DNA of 33,493 nt, from positions 1 through 33,493 of the IMG/VR virus record IMGVR_UViG_3300042868_001855; one strand, 5' to 3'. A program made the position numbers and the translations under genes. Below, piece after piece: positions 20,011 to 28,373 of this stretch; position 1 is the first letter of the stretch; each line of letters opens with the position of its first letter. The notes below the pieces were generated by a model. The model was not told where the DNA came from, did not search any database, and worked only from the letters and a program-made list of their open reading frames with translations. The stretch comes from a virus.

Positions 20011-21717
20011 ATGGCCGTCAATCTCTCTCCCTTGGGCGGCGCTGCGGCCCAATTTTTTACAAATACCGGCGCGGTTCTGACTGGTGGTAAGTTATACACT
20101 TACCTTGCAGGTACAACTACGCCTGCAACTACATACACTACCAGTGCGGGGGATGTTGCTCGTACCAACCCTATTATTTTAGATTCAGCAGGCCGAGTAG
20201 CTAATGGGGGCGAAATTTGGTTAACTGTTGGCGTTACTTATAAATTTTTATTAAAAGACAGCAACGATGTTTTAATCGGAACTTATGACAATGTTCCAAG
20301 TGCTTCTAGCACTCTTGCGTCTTTAGTAAGCTATACCCCCGCAGGCGCGGGCGCTGTAACAACTACAGTGCAAGCCAAGTTGCGTCAAACCGTAAGTGTC
20401 AAAGATTTTGGCGCGGTAGGTGACGGCGTAACAGACGACACGACTGCTTTCAATAATATGTTTGCAACTGGATCAAATTCATTTCAGTTGATTGCGGGTG
20501 AGCAGTATTTAATTGGTAATGTTGTTTTACCTATTGGTTCAGGATGGGAACTTAATGGTAATTGGGCAACTTTAATTCCTAAAGCTGGCTCAACAACTTG
20601 TTTAATTGGAACGTACACCACGGCAATTTTTAATACTAGCATTAGAAATTTAAACATTTCTGGCAATGTTACTGACGTTATTAAATTTGTTTGTACTGGA
20701 AGCGGCGTTCTTTTAAACTGCGAAATTGACGGTATTACTGCACGGTCTGGCACTTGTACAACGCTTATTACGCTTAACTCTACTGCATCTGGCCAAGGCG
20801 AAACTTTGCGTTTTAGCAACATAACCGTTTTTGGTGCAAATTATGATTACGTTATATATTTATATGGCGGTTCATCTAACTATGGTTCTTGCGAATTTAA
20901 AAATATATTTCACAACGCAGATACGGGCATTGCAACAATTTACGCTGTTGATGGATTGTTCTTGTCTTCGTTTGATTTGATTTATCACACAAGAGGAAGT
21001 GGAATTTTAGTTGGTGCAGGCAATAACATTGTGCATAGCCAATTTACTCGCATGGAAACTGAAGCTGTTGAACACGGCACTAAACTTTACAACGGTAATT
21101 TTCTTAATTGCTCGTTTGATGTTTCTACTGTCTACAACCAATTGTTATCCGCACCTTATACGGAACAAATAGCTAGCGGTGTATTTAAAAATTGCATTTT
21201 TTCAAATAATTTTGTGTTTCAAACAAGCGGAACAACTATAACGCTTGCCGCTGGATCAACAAGAAATACAGTAACTGATTTACAAGTTGGAAGTATTGAA
21301 TACGTTCAATACACAACAATTTCTGACGCAGGAACATTTAATAATTTTATTGCTGAACAATACATTTCGCCTTCTGCAAGCTGTACTGGAGCCATTACTA
21401 CGGCTGCAACTTATACACTTGTAAAAAATGGACGCATGGTAACGGTTAATCTTCCTGCTGTTTCTGGTACAGCTACTGCTGCGGCTAGCTTTTCATTTGG
21501 TACTGCGCTCCCCGTTAAGTACAGACCCACCACGCCAAACGCTTCTCTTAGCGCGTTAATTACTGATAATGGGGCGTTAACAAATACGCCAGGTCTAATT
21601 ACAGTAGGAACAAATGGTGTTATTTCTGTATTTAAGAGTGGCAACCAAACTGATACTTACACAGCAGCGGCCACATCTGGTTTAGCACAATCTGTAACAA
21701 TTACTTGGGTTAATTAG
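20011..21717 (+). CDS. Tailspike with head-binding N-terminus and pectate-lyase-like domain
   Basis: Receptor-binding protein of 568 aa. Residues 1-100 (LSPLGGAAAQFFTNTGAVLT, GGKLYTYLAGTTTPATTYT, NPIILDSAGRV, GVTYKFLLKD) are the particle-binding domain seen in P22-type and other podophage tailspikes. A hinge and VSVKDFGAVGDGVTDDTTAF at about 130-150 begin the right-handed beta-helix (pectate lyase superfamily), which continues to about 430. The last 120 residues are a beta-rich trimerisation or receptor domain. Active-site acids cannot be picked from sequence. Its DNA is AT-rich compared with portal and coat, as expected for an exchanged host-range module. Confidence 0.85.
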   Translation: MAVNLSPLGGAAAQFFTNTGAVLTGGKLYTYLAGTTTPATTYTTSAGDVARTNPIILDSAGRVANGGEIWLTVGVTYKFLLKDSNDVLIGTYDNVPSASSTLASLVSYTPAGAGAVTTTVQAKLRQTVSVKDFGAVGDGVTDDTTAFNNMFATGSNSFQLIAGEQYLIGNVVLPIGSGWELNGNWATLIPKAGSTTCLIGTYTTAIFNTSIRNLNISGNVTDVIKFVCTGSGVLLNCEIDGITARSGTCTTLITLNSTASGQGETLRFSNITVFGANYDYVIYLYGGSSNYGSCEFKNIFHNADTGIATIYAVDGLFLSSFDLIYHTRGSGILVGAGNNIVHSQFTRMETEAVEHGTKLYNGNFLNCSFDVSTVYNQLLSAPYTEQIASGVFKNCIFSNNFVFQTSGTTITLAAGSTRNTVTDLQVGSIEYVQYTTISDAGTFNNFIAEQYISPSASCTGAITTAATYTLVKNGRMVTVNLPAVSGTATAAASFSFGTALPVKYRPTTPNASLSALITDNGALTNTPGLITVGTNGVISVFKSGNQTDTYTAAATSGLAQSVTITWVN

Positions 21718-21727
21718 AAAGTAAATC

Positions 21728-22375
21728 ATGGCTGATAAAAAAATCTCCGCGCTAACAGCAGCTTCTACGCCCTTGGCGGGAACCGAAGTTCTGCCAATTG
21801 TTCAATCTGGTTCAACTGTTAAAGTTTCTGTAGCAGACTTAACGGCAGGCCGCGCAATTAGCGCAACATCTGTTACCGCGTCAACTGGAAATTTTGTAGT
21901 TGGCACATCTGGTCAAGGCATTGACTTTTCTGCTACCCCTAACACGGGCACAAGTGAATTGTTTGCTGACTATGAAGAAGGTACTTGGACGCCTACTTTG
22001 ACAGCAGACGTAGATTTTACGTCTGTCTCATACAATGCTATGACTGAAGGCGCTTATACCAAAATTGGACGCGTTGTAAATTTTTATTGCACGCTTCTTA
22101 CAAGCAGTGTTACTATTGGCCCCGCATCTGGGGCGGTTTATATATCTGGATTGCCATATACATCTTCATCAGCTTCTTATGGCGGTGGTTTAATTACTGT
22201 TTGTCAGGCATGGGCGGTAAATAATCCGCTTTATGGAGTAGTGTTGCAAAGTGGAACAAGAATTCTGCTTGGGAAACGATTATTAGTTAACGGCGCAACA
22301 TCTGGAATTGATGTATCGGATGTTGGTATTGGAACAAGCAATTTTGTTGTGATTTCTGGTTCTTATCAAGTTTAA
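21728..22375 (+). CDS. Tail fibre-like protein, 215 aa
   Basis: Begins MADKKISALTAASTPLAGTE, a standard N-terminal peptide of phage fibre and tip proteins, then VLPIVQSGSTVKVSVADLTAG, a linker, and FADYEEGTWTPTL followed by GAYTKIGRVVNFYCTL, the receptor-proximal domain found in many phage fibres. It lies 10 bp after the tailspike and is equally AT-rich. It is probably a second host-range protein or a tailspike accessory. Confidence 0.72.
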   Translation: MADKKISALTAASTPLAGTEVLPIVQSGSTVKVSVADLTAGRAISATSVTASTGNFVVGTSGQGIDFSATPNTGTSELFADYEEGTWTPTLTADVDFTSVSYNAMTEGAYTKIGRVVNFYCTLLTSSVTIGPASGAVYISGLPYTSSSASYGGGLITVCQAWAVNNPLYGVVLQSGTRILLGKRLLVNGATSGIDVSDVGIGTSNFVVISGSYQV

Positions 22376-22387
22376 AAAATAGCCGTG

Positions 22388-22404
22388 TCAGTGCGGAACA
22401 CTGA
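22388..22404 (+). other. Stem-loop between fibre and next gene
   Basis: TCAGTG and CACTGA around a 5-base loop, followed by AAATTGATTTTG. It may act as a weak terminator or mRNA stabiliser; evidence is slight. Confidence 0.3.
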
Positions 22405-22430
22405 AAATTGATTTTGATTGGAGTATCAAA

Positions 22431-22682
22431 ATGGCCTTAACCAAAGTTGAAATTGTTGACCGCATTGAAGTTGTTGAAAACGGTTGCATTCAAGTTCGTA
22501 CTAAAACTGCTATCAAAGAAGATGGCGTAGAAATTAGCAACAAGTTTCACCGCCACGTTGTTGTGCCTGGCGCTGATTACAGTGCTGAAGATACCAAAGT
22601 AAAAGCTATTGCCGCGTCTATTCACACGGCTGACGTTATTGCGGCATATGTTGCTTCGCAACAAGTTGCACAGCCAGAGTAA
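22431..22682 (+). CDS. Conserved small tail-region protein, 83 aa
   Basis: MALTKVEIVDRIEVVENGCI, VRTKTAIKEDGVEISNKFHR and HVVVPGADYSAEDTKVKAIA fit a small family common after fibre genes in siphophages and podophages, of unknown function. It has a beta-rich first half and a helical end. GGAG lies ten bases before the ATG. Confidence 0.7.
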   Translation: MALTKVEIVDRIEVVENGCIQVRTKTAIKEDGVEISNKFHRHVVVPGADYSAEDTKVKAIAASIHTADVIAAYVASQQVAQPE

Positions 22683-22695
22683 TCTGGTGTAAGAT
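22666..22695 (+). promoter_or_regulatory. Internal promoter candidate before scaffold and coat
   Basis: TTGCAC (22666-22671), an 18-bp spacer, TAAGAT (22690-22695). The -35 matches that of the main rightward promoter. It would give extra transcripts for scaffold and coat, which are needed in large amounts. Confidence 0.45.
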
Positions 22696-22747
22696 TAAAA
22701 CAACTGTATCGGCCCAGTAGACCGAGGAATCTTAGGATTCAGAAAAA

Positions 22748-23524
22748 ATGACTGAAGAAGTCCAAGCCCTAGCGGAAGTAGACTCCGCGCCAACCACGGA
22801 TGTGACGGCCACACCTGAAGTTGCTGAAAGTACGCCGGAAGTAGCTGAAACACAGCCAAGCAAGACATTCTCGCAAGAGGAACTTGATGCTGCTATTGGC
22901 AAACGCCTCGCAAGAGAGCAACGTAAGTGGGAAAGAGAACAAGCACAGCGATCTGCGGAAACGCAAATTGTAAGAGCTGCACCAACTGCATCCGTTGATC
23001 AATTTGAAAGCCCTGAGCATTATGCGGAAGCATTGGCTTATCAAAAGGCAGAAGAATTGATTGCCAAACGTGAAGCAGCCAAGCAGCAATCGGCTGTTCT
23101 TGAGAGTTATCACGATCGTGAAGAAGAAGCTCGGACTAAGTATGACGACTTTGAACAAGTCGCCTACAACCCCAAGCTACCAATCACAAACGTGATGGCA
23201 GAAACGATCCAGTCTTCGGACGTGGGGCCAGAGTTAGCGTACTATCTCGGCTCTAATCCAAAAGAAGCAGATCGCATCTCACGCATGTCGCCTTTGAGCC
23301 AGGCGAAGGAAATTGGGAAAATTGAGGCCAAATTGGTTTCTTCGCCCCCAGTTAAGAGAACAACATCTGCGCCAGCGCCGATTTCTCTTGTCACCGCACG
23401 CTCCAATGGAGTGTCGGCTTACGATACTACTGATCCACGGTCTACCAAGTCCATGAACGCATCAGAGTGGATTGAGGCCGAGCGCAAACGACAAGTGAAA
23501 AAGTGGGAAGCGCAGAACCGCTAA
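22748..23524 (+). CDS. Scaffolding protein
   Basis: A 258-aa acidic, helical protein just before the coat gene. The first 40 residues are disordered (Thr/Glu/Val/Pro). Then comes KTFSQEELDAAIGKRLAREQ and RKWEREQAQ, a signature of phage scaffolds, a helical middle, and a basic C-terminal segment (SEWIEAERKRQVKKWEAQNR) suited to docking on coat subunits, as in P22 gp8. It is smaller than gp8 (303 aa). A hairpin-rich 65-bp leader precedes it. Confidence 0.85.
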   Translation: MTEEVQALAEVDSAPTTDVTATPEVAESTPEVAETQPSKTFSQEELDAAIGKRLAREQRKWEREQAQRSAETQIVRAAPTASVDQFESPEHYAEALAYQKAEELIAKREAAKQQSAVLESYHDREEEARTKYDDFEQVAYNPKLPITNVMAETIQSSDVGPELAYYLGSNPKEADRISRMSPLSQAKEIGKIEAKLVSSPPVKRTTSAPAPISLVTARSNGVSAYDTTDPRSTKSMNASEWIEAERKRQVKKWEAQNR

Positions 23525-23553
23525 AACTTTGACTTTTTTTTGAAAGGACTGAA

Positions 23554-24756
23554 ATGTCTAATACTATTCTGACGATCGACATGATCACAAGAAAATCTCT
23601 CGAAATCCTTGAAAACAACCTTGTGATCACCCGTAACGTGAACCGCCAGTATGACGATTCTTTTGCTGTTGAAGGCGCAAAGATCGGCTCTACACTGCGT
23701 ATCCGTTTACCTGACCGCGCTTTGGTAACTGACGGCGCCGCCTTGCAAGTGCAAGACGACAACGAACAGTTCACCACTTTGACCGTTGCCAGCCAAAAGC
23801 ACATCGGTGTCAACTTCACATCTGCTGAATTGACCATGCAATTGGATGACTTCGCAGAGCGTGTGTTGAAGCCTCGTATCAGCCAATTGGCATCTTCCAT
23901 TGATGCTGACGTGGCCAATGCGTACAAATCAATCGGTAACACCGTTGGTACTCCTGGCACAACTCCTTCTACTTCTTTGGTCTTGCTCCAAGCCCAGCAG
24001 AAGCTGAATGAGAACGCAGCCGTGATGTCACCCCGTTACGCTACCGTGAACCCTGCTGCTAACGCTGGCTTGGTTGAAGGCATGAAAGGTCTGTTTAATC
24101 CTACAGACACTATCAGCAAGCAATTTAAGAACGGCATGATGGGCACTGGCGTGTTGGGCTTTGACGAGATCAACATGTCTCAGTCTATCAAGCAACACAC
24201 CACTGGCACTCGCGCAGCTACTGGCGGCACTGTGACTACTACTGTGTCTTCTGAAGGCGCTGCTAGCATTGCTTTGACTGTTGGCTCTGCCGTAACTGTC
24301 AAGGCTGGTGACGTGTTCACTGTTGCTGATTGCTTCGCTGTGAACCCACAAACCCGTGAATCCACTGGTTCGTTGTTCCAGTTCGTAGCTTTGGCCGATG
24401 CAACTGCTGTTAGCACTGCAATCGTTGTAACTGTTGCTCCTATCTACACCGCTGCCAATGCTTTGGCTACTGTTGACAGTTTCCCTGTCGCTGGTAAAGC
24501 TGTCGTGTTTGTGGGTGCTGCATCTACTCAGTACGCTCAGAACTTGGTCTATCACAAGGACGCCATCACCTTTGCAACTGCTGACTTGCTGTTGCCCCAA
24601 GGTGTTGACATGGCTGCTCGCGCAGTTCACAACGGTATTTCTTTGCGTATCGTGCGCCAGTACGATATTAACAATGACCGTATGCCTTGCCGTATTGACG
24701 TTTTGTACGGTTTCAGCACAATCCGCCCACAAATGGGTTGCCGCATCTGGGGCTAA
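23554..24756 (+). CDS. Major capsid protein, P22-coat-like
   Basis: A 400-aa HK97-fold coat of the P22 gp5 family. The N-terminal section (MSNTILTIDMITRKSLEILE, NNLVITRNVNRQYDDSFA, GAKIGSTLRIRLPDRALV) matches the N-arm and E-loop region, and LLPQGVDMAARAVHNGISLR followed by RQYDINNDRMPCRIDVLYGF matches the conserved C-terminal part. The inserted region (residues 215-315) is probably the I-domain equivalent. It has a strong SD (AAAGGA), translation-optimised codons unlike the AT-rich spike genes, and a terminator hairpin after the stop. Confidence 0.92.
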   Translation: MSNTILTIDMITRKSLEILENNLVITRNVNRQYDDSFAVEGAKIGSTLRIRLPDRALVTDGAALQVQDDNEQFTTLTVASQKHIGVNFTSAELTMQLDDFAERVLKPRISQLASSIDADVANAYKSIGNTVGTPGTTPSTSLVLLQAQQKLNENAAVMSPRYATVNPAANAGLVEGMKGLFNPTDTISKQFKNGMMGTGVLGFDEINMSQSIKQHTTGTRAATGGTVTTTVSSEGAASIALTVGSAVTVKAGDVFTVADCFAVNPQTRESTGSLFQFVALADATAVSTAIVVTVAPIYTAANALATVDSFPVAGKAVVFVGAASTQYAQNLVYHKDAITFATADLLLPQGVDMAARAVHNGISLRIVRQYDINNDRMPCRIDVLYGFSTIRPQMGCRIWG

Positions 24757-24763
24757 TCTGATC

Positions 24764-24790
24764 GGGGCTTCGGCCCCTATCTTCTTAACA
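24764..24790 (+). terminator. UUCG-tetraloop terminator after the coat gene
   Basis: GGGGC-TTCG-GCCCC (24764-24777), followed by TATCTTCTT. The 5-bp GC stem with a cUUCGg loop is stable, but the T-run is broken, so partial termination is likely and downstream genes are still read. Confidence 0.6.
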
Positions 24791-24809
24791 TCTTTTTAAG
24801 GAAATTATT

Positions 24810-25208
24810 ATGGCTCTCCCTAATGGCGCTGGTGGCTACCAAATTGGCGCAGGTAACACTTCTGAAGCTCAACTGATTGTTCAAGCGGCTCCAACTGCTT
24901 TAACAGCAGCGGCAACGGTTACTGCTGCTCAACTGTCAAATGGTTTGTTTACCTTTGACGGCACAGCAGGCAATATGACTTTGCCCACTGTGGCACTTGT
25001 AGAAGCAGGCATTCCTAATGCTGTCAAAGTTAACGCTGCATTTGACTTTTTCGTTGTCAATATTGACGGCGGATCTGACGATGTAACAGTGGCTGCTGGC
25101 ACTGGCTGGACGCTTGTTGGCACTATGCAAGTTGACAACGCTACTTCTGGTCACTTCCGTGCCCGTAAGACTGGCGAAGGCTCTTGGACTTGCTACCGCA
25201 TTTCTTAA
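24810..25208 (+). CDS. Head decoration-like protein, 132 aa
   Basis: MALPNGAGGYQIGAGNTSEA, then TAAATVTAAQLSNGLFTFDG, then VNIDGGSDDVTVAAGTGWTL and FRARKTGEGSWTCYRIS. It is all-beta and Ala/Gly/Thr-rich, lying directly after the coat gene, where capsid decoration or cementing proteins are often encoded. It is isolated between two hairpin terminators, which would set its own expression level. The fold is unproven. Confidence 0.68.
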   Translation: MALPNGAGGYQIGAGNTSEAQLIVQAAPTALTAAATVTAAQLSNGLFTFDGTAGNMTLPTVALVEAGIPNAVKVNAAFDFFVVNIDGGSDDVTVAAGTGWTLVGTMQVDNATSGHFRARKTGEGSWTCYRIS

Positions 25209-25215
25209 GCATCAA

Positions 25216-25240
25216 GCCCCGCTTCGGCGGGGCATTTTTC
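25216..25240 (+). terminator. UUCG-tetraloop terminator after the decoration-like gene
   Basis: A 7-bp stem GCCCCGC/GCGGGGC with loop TTCG (25216-25233), followed by ATTTTTC. It is a stronger terminator than the one after the coat gene. Confidence 0.8.
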
Positions 25241-25272
25241 TTCCCTTTTGGAATTGATAAAGGAATTTAATC

Positions 25273-25872
25273 ATGGCAAATACTAAAGCTGTTGGCGTTG
25301 CATTCGCTGACCCAGCATTTGATTCGGTACAAGTTGGCTCGTCTGGCGATCCTATCGCTCTCACATCTTCTGGTGTGTTGAACGGTTCTTACGCTACAAC
25401 TAGCGCAACCAGTGGTGATACTCGCTTGTCTTACAGCAAGTTGACTTTCACAAGCACAGGCTCTGGTGAAACGCTCCGTGCGTTCTCCGTAGTGACTGGC
25501 GCTGGCGCAGCTGCTGCCGGTACTATCAATGGCGCTCATATCAGCGCTGAAATCGATGGCTCTGGCACTATCTCTGGCGCGGCCAATGCACTTCGTGCAA
25601 CGATTGGTGGCACGTCTACCACTCCTGGCGGCACATTGGCGGCAATTCAGTTGGACTCCAACTTCGGCGCTGGTGTAACTTTAGCTGGAACGTCTGCGTT
25701 CATGCGCGTGACTGATAGCGGCACTGTGAAAGTTGGTTCGCTACTTAACATGCCAGCACCAGCATCTAACACAATTTTCCGCGCCAAGGCGGCGGCTGCT
25801 GTTACCCACGTTATCAAAATCGTGGCTGACAACGGTACACCGTACTACATCATGGTTTCGGACGCTGTGTAA
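25273..25872 (+). CDS. Beta-rich virion protein, 199 aa
   Basis: Starts MANTKAVGVAFADPAFDSVQ, close to the N-terminus of the protein encoded at 15883. The remainder is Ser/Thr/Gly-rich beta sequence (LTFTSTGSGETLRAFSVVTG, then a GAGAAAAG stretch, ending THVIKIVADNGTPYYIMVSD). It may be a head fibre or decoration protein. The first base of the next ATG is shared with its TAA. Confidence 0.65.
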   Translation: MANTKAVGVAFADPAFDSVQVGSSGDPIALTSSGVLNGSYATTSATSGDTRLSYSKLTFTSTGSGETLRAFSVVTGAGAAAAGTINGAHISAEIDGSGTISGAANALRATIGGTSTTPGGTLAAIQLDSNFGAGVTLAGTSAFMRVTDSGTVKVGSLLNMPAPASNTIFRAKAAAAVTHVIKIVADNGTPYYIMVSDAV

Positions 25873-26033
25873 TGCAGATCACCAAGGAATTCTTGGTTTG
25901 CGAGATCGAGGAACTTGAGCGAGAAGCAGAAAAGGCTCGTACTTTTTTGATTCAAGCTCAGTCCACGATCTCCGCATATCGGATGTTGATCGCCCGCATT
26001 GAAGCACCCGAACCCACGCCCTTGGAGGAATAA
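25872..26033 (+). CDS. 53-aa coiled-coil protein
   Basis: MQITKEFLVCEIEELEREAE followed by KARTFLIQAQSTISAYRMLI; a single long coiled-coil helix with a Pro-rich tail (APEPTPLEE). Phage head-tail regions often hold such short helical ORFs. It overlaps both neighbours as TAATG, so it is probably translated. Confidence 0.68.
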   Translation: MQITKEFLVCEIEELEREAEKARTFLIQAQSTISAYRMLIARIEAPEPTPLEE

Positions 26034-26218
26034 TGGCCGTCATTTATCTCACACATCCCGTTCACGGCGCTAAAGTAGCGACTATGGATATTGAAGCAGA
26101 CGCTGATGAAAAAAATGGCTGGATTCGCTATAATTCAGACACGTCTTCTGAACTTGAAGCGGCTCCTGTAAACGTGCTGGAAGTTAAACGCCGTAGAAAA
26201 ACCACAACTGAGGTTTAA
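26033..26218 (+). CDS. Hypothetical protein, 61 aa
   Basis: MAVIYLTHPVHGAKVATMDI, an acidic centre (EADADEKNGWIRY) and a basic tail (EVKRRRKTTTEV). Small proteins of this form (YLTHP.HG.KVA, then EA...GW.RY) are common between coat and connector genes of phages and of unknown function. It shares its first base with the upstream stop codon. Confidence 0.68.
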   Translation: MAVIYLTHPVHGAKVATMDIEADADEKNGWIRYNSDTSSELEAAPVNVLEVKRRRKTTTEV

Positions 26219-26220
26219 GC

Positions 26221-26934
26221 ATGACAACGTACACCGCTGGCGAACAAATCAATCGGGCGCTTAGGCTCCTTGGCGTGCTTGCTGAAGGTGAAACGCCCTC
26301 TGCATCGGTTTCCCAAGACGCTTTAATGGCGTTCAATCAAATGGTGGACTCGTGGAATACAGAGCGTTTGGCTGTGTTTTCCACGCAAGATCAAATCTTT
26401 ACATGGCCTGCAAGTTTTATTAGCCGCACGCTTGGCCCAACTGGTGACTTTGTTGGCAACCGCCCAATCTTAGTGGACGATGCTACATACTTTAAAGCAC
26501 CTAATGGCGTGTCGTATGGCATCAAAATGATCAATCAACAGCAGTACAACGGTATTGCTGTTAAGACCGTAACGTCCACTTACCCACAAGTCATGTGGGT
26601 CAACATGACGTTTCCTGATATTGAAATATACCTCTATCCAAGACCCACACAAAACTTGGAGTTTCATTTTGTGTCGGTGCAAGAACTAACGCGCCCTGCT
26701 GACTTGTCAACGGTGATGTACTACCCACCAGGCTATTTGCGTGCGTTTACATACAATTTGGCCATGGAGTTTGCCCCTGAGTTTGGCGTTGAGCCAAGCC
26801 AGCAAGTACAGCGCATTGCCATGACTTCTAAGCGTGACTTGAAGCGCATTAACAACCCTGATGATGTGATGGCGCTGCCTTACGCATTGGTGGCCAACCG
26901 CCAGCGTTTCAACATCTATGCCGGTAACTACTAA
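26221..26934 (+). CDS. P22 gp4-like tail accessory factor (head-tail adaptor)
   Basis: A 237-aa protein with the conserved N-terminus TYTAGEQINRALRLLGVLAE, then DALMAFNQMVDSWNTERLAV, QIFTWPASF, RPTQNLEFHFV, PPGYLRAFTYNLAMEFAPEF and a helical end SKRDLKRIN. These match the P22 gp4 family, which binds under the portal and begins tail assembly. It is longer than P22 gp4 (166 aa), as in many environmental podophages. The stop overlaps the hub gene as TAATG. Confidence 0.85.
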   Translation: MTTYTAGEQINRALRLLGVLAEGETPSASVSQDALMAFNQMVDSWNTERLAVFSTQDQIFTWPASFISRTLGPTGDFVGNRPILVDDATYFKAPNGVSYGIKMINQQQYNGIAVKTVTSTYPQVMWVNMTFPDIEIYLYPRPTQNLEFHFVSVQELTRPADLSTVMYYPPGYLRAFTYNLAMEFAPEFGVEPSQQVQRIAMTSKRDLKRINNPDDVMALPYALVANRQRFNIYAGNY

Positions 26935-28373
26935 TGAAAACACCGATTCTTGGATCGTCTTATGTAGTGCGGTCTGTCAATGCGGCAGACAACCGCATGG
27001 TCAATTTGTTTCCAGAAATTATTCCTGAAGGCGGCAAAGAGCCTGCATTTTTAAACCGCGCACCAGGCTTAAAATTACTTAACACCGTTGGCACTGGCCC
27101 CATCCGAGGTTTATGGGCATTTTCATCGGATGATGGTACTGGTTTTGTCGTTTCAGGCGTTGAGTTTTATAAGATCAACAACAACTACACAGCTACGCTA
27201 ATTGGGTCTGTAAGTGGTACTGGGCCGGTTAGCATGACTGACAACGGCACGCAACTGTTTATTGCTTGCAACGGCCCTAGCTACATTTACAACAACATTA
27301 CAAATGCGTTTGGTGAGATTACTGACCCTGATTTCCCCGGCGCTGTAACTGTAGCTTATTTGGATGGTTACTTTGTGTTCAATGAGCCAAACAGCCAAAA
27401 ACTGTGGGTTACTTCGCTACTTGACGGCACATCAATTGATCCACTTGATTTTGCCAGCACTGAAGGTTCGCCTGACGGCCTGCTTGCCGTTGTGTCCAAC
27501 TTCCGCGAGGTGTGGGCTTTTGGTACAAACTCAATTGAAGTTTGGTACGACTCTGGCGCAACAGATTTCCCACTTCAGCGCATTCAAGGTGCGTTTAATG
27601 AACTTGGCTGCGCAGCCCCTTTTTCAGTAGCCAAGATGGACAATGGCCTGTTTTGGCTTGGCCGTGATCGCCGTGGTCAAGGAATTGTTTACCGTGCCAA
27701 TGGCTACACTGGCCAACGCATCTCAACTCATGCGGTTGAATGGCAAATCCAACAGTACGCTAATATGTCGGACGCTATCGGCTACACATATCAGCAAGAC
27801 GGCCACAGCTTTTATGTGCTAGTTTTTCCTACTGCTAATACCACTTGGGTTTACGATGTAGCAACTCAAGCCTGGCATGAGCGTGCAGGATGGAACAACG
27901 GCGCGTTTACTCGACATCGTGGCAATTGCCAGATGGCGTTTAACAACAAAATTCTTATTGGCGACTTTGAAAACGGCAATGTTTACGCATTTGATTTAAC
28001 TGATTACAGCGACAATAATGACATTCAGCGGTGGCTTCGCACATGGCGCGCGCTACCGACTGGTCAAAATAACCTTAAGCGCACCGCCCAACATAGCTTG
28101 CAACTGGACATTGAGTCTGGTGTAGGTTTAAATTTAGGCCAAGGCAGTGATCCGCAAGTCATGCTGCGTTGGTCAGACGATGGCGGCCACACTTGGTCAA
28201 ATGAGCATTGGTCACCGATTGGTAAGATTGGCGAATATTACAAACGCGTATTCTGGCGGCGTTTGGGGATGACATTAAAGTTGCGTGACCGCGTTTACGA
28301 AGTCTCTGGCACTGACCCTGTAAAGATTGACATCATGGGCGCTGAACTCCTTTTGAGTCCAACGAATGCCTAG
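26934..28373 (+). CDS. P22 gp10-like tail hub / DNA stabilisation protein
   Basis: A 479-aa protein, near the 472 residues of P22 gp10. Landmarks are SSYVVRSVNAADNRMVNLFP near the start, FLNRAPGLKLL, the propeller-like repeats over residues 55-330 (GLWAFSSDDGTGFVVSGVEF, VAYLDGYFVFNEPNSQKLWV, NFREVWAFGTNSIEVWYDSG, DGHSFYVLVFPTANTTWVYD) and a beta-rich C-terminus with LRWSDDGGHTWSNEHW. It closes the tail channel below gp4. It overlaps the next gene by 8 bp. Confidence 0.88.
   Translation: MKTPILGSSYVVRSVNAADNRMVNLFPEIIPEGGKEPAFLNRAPGLKLLNTVGTGPIRGLWAFSSDDGTGFVVSGVEFYKINNNYTATLIGSVSGTGPVSMTDNGTQLFIACNGPSYIYNNITNAFGEITDPDFPGAVTVAYLDGYFVFNEPNSQKLWVTSLLDGTSIDPLDFASTEGSPDGLLAVVSNFREVWAFGTNSIEVWYDSGATDFPLQRIQGAFNELGCAAPFSVAKMDNGLFWLGRDRRGQGIVYRANGYTGQRISTHAVEWQIQQYANMSDAIGYTYQQDGHSFYVLVFPTANTTWVYDVATQAWHERAGWNNGAFTRHRGNCQMAFNNKILIGDFENGNVYAFDLTDYSDNNDIQRWLRTWRALPTGQNNLKRTAQHSLQLDIESGVGLNLGQGSDPQVMLRWSDDGGHTWSNEHWSPIGKIGEYYKRVFWRRLGMTLKLRDRVYEVSGTDPVKIDIMGAELLLSPTNA

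Noticed and set aside
24028-24732. 234-codon minus-strand frame within the coat gene
   Set aside because: The coat protein has clear homology in the other strand; the reverse frame is a Ser/Val-rich shadow.
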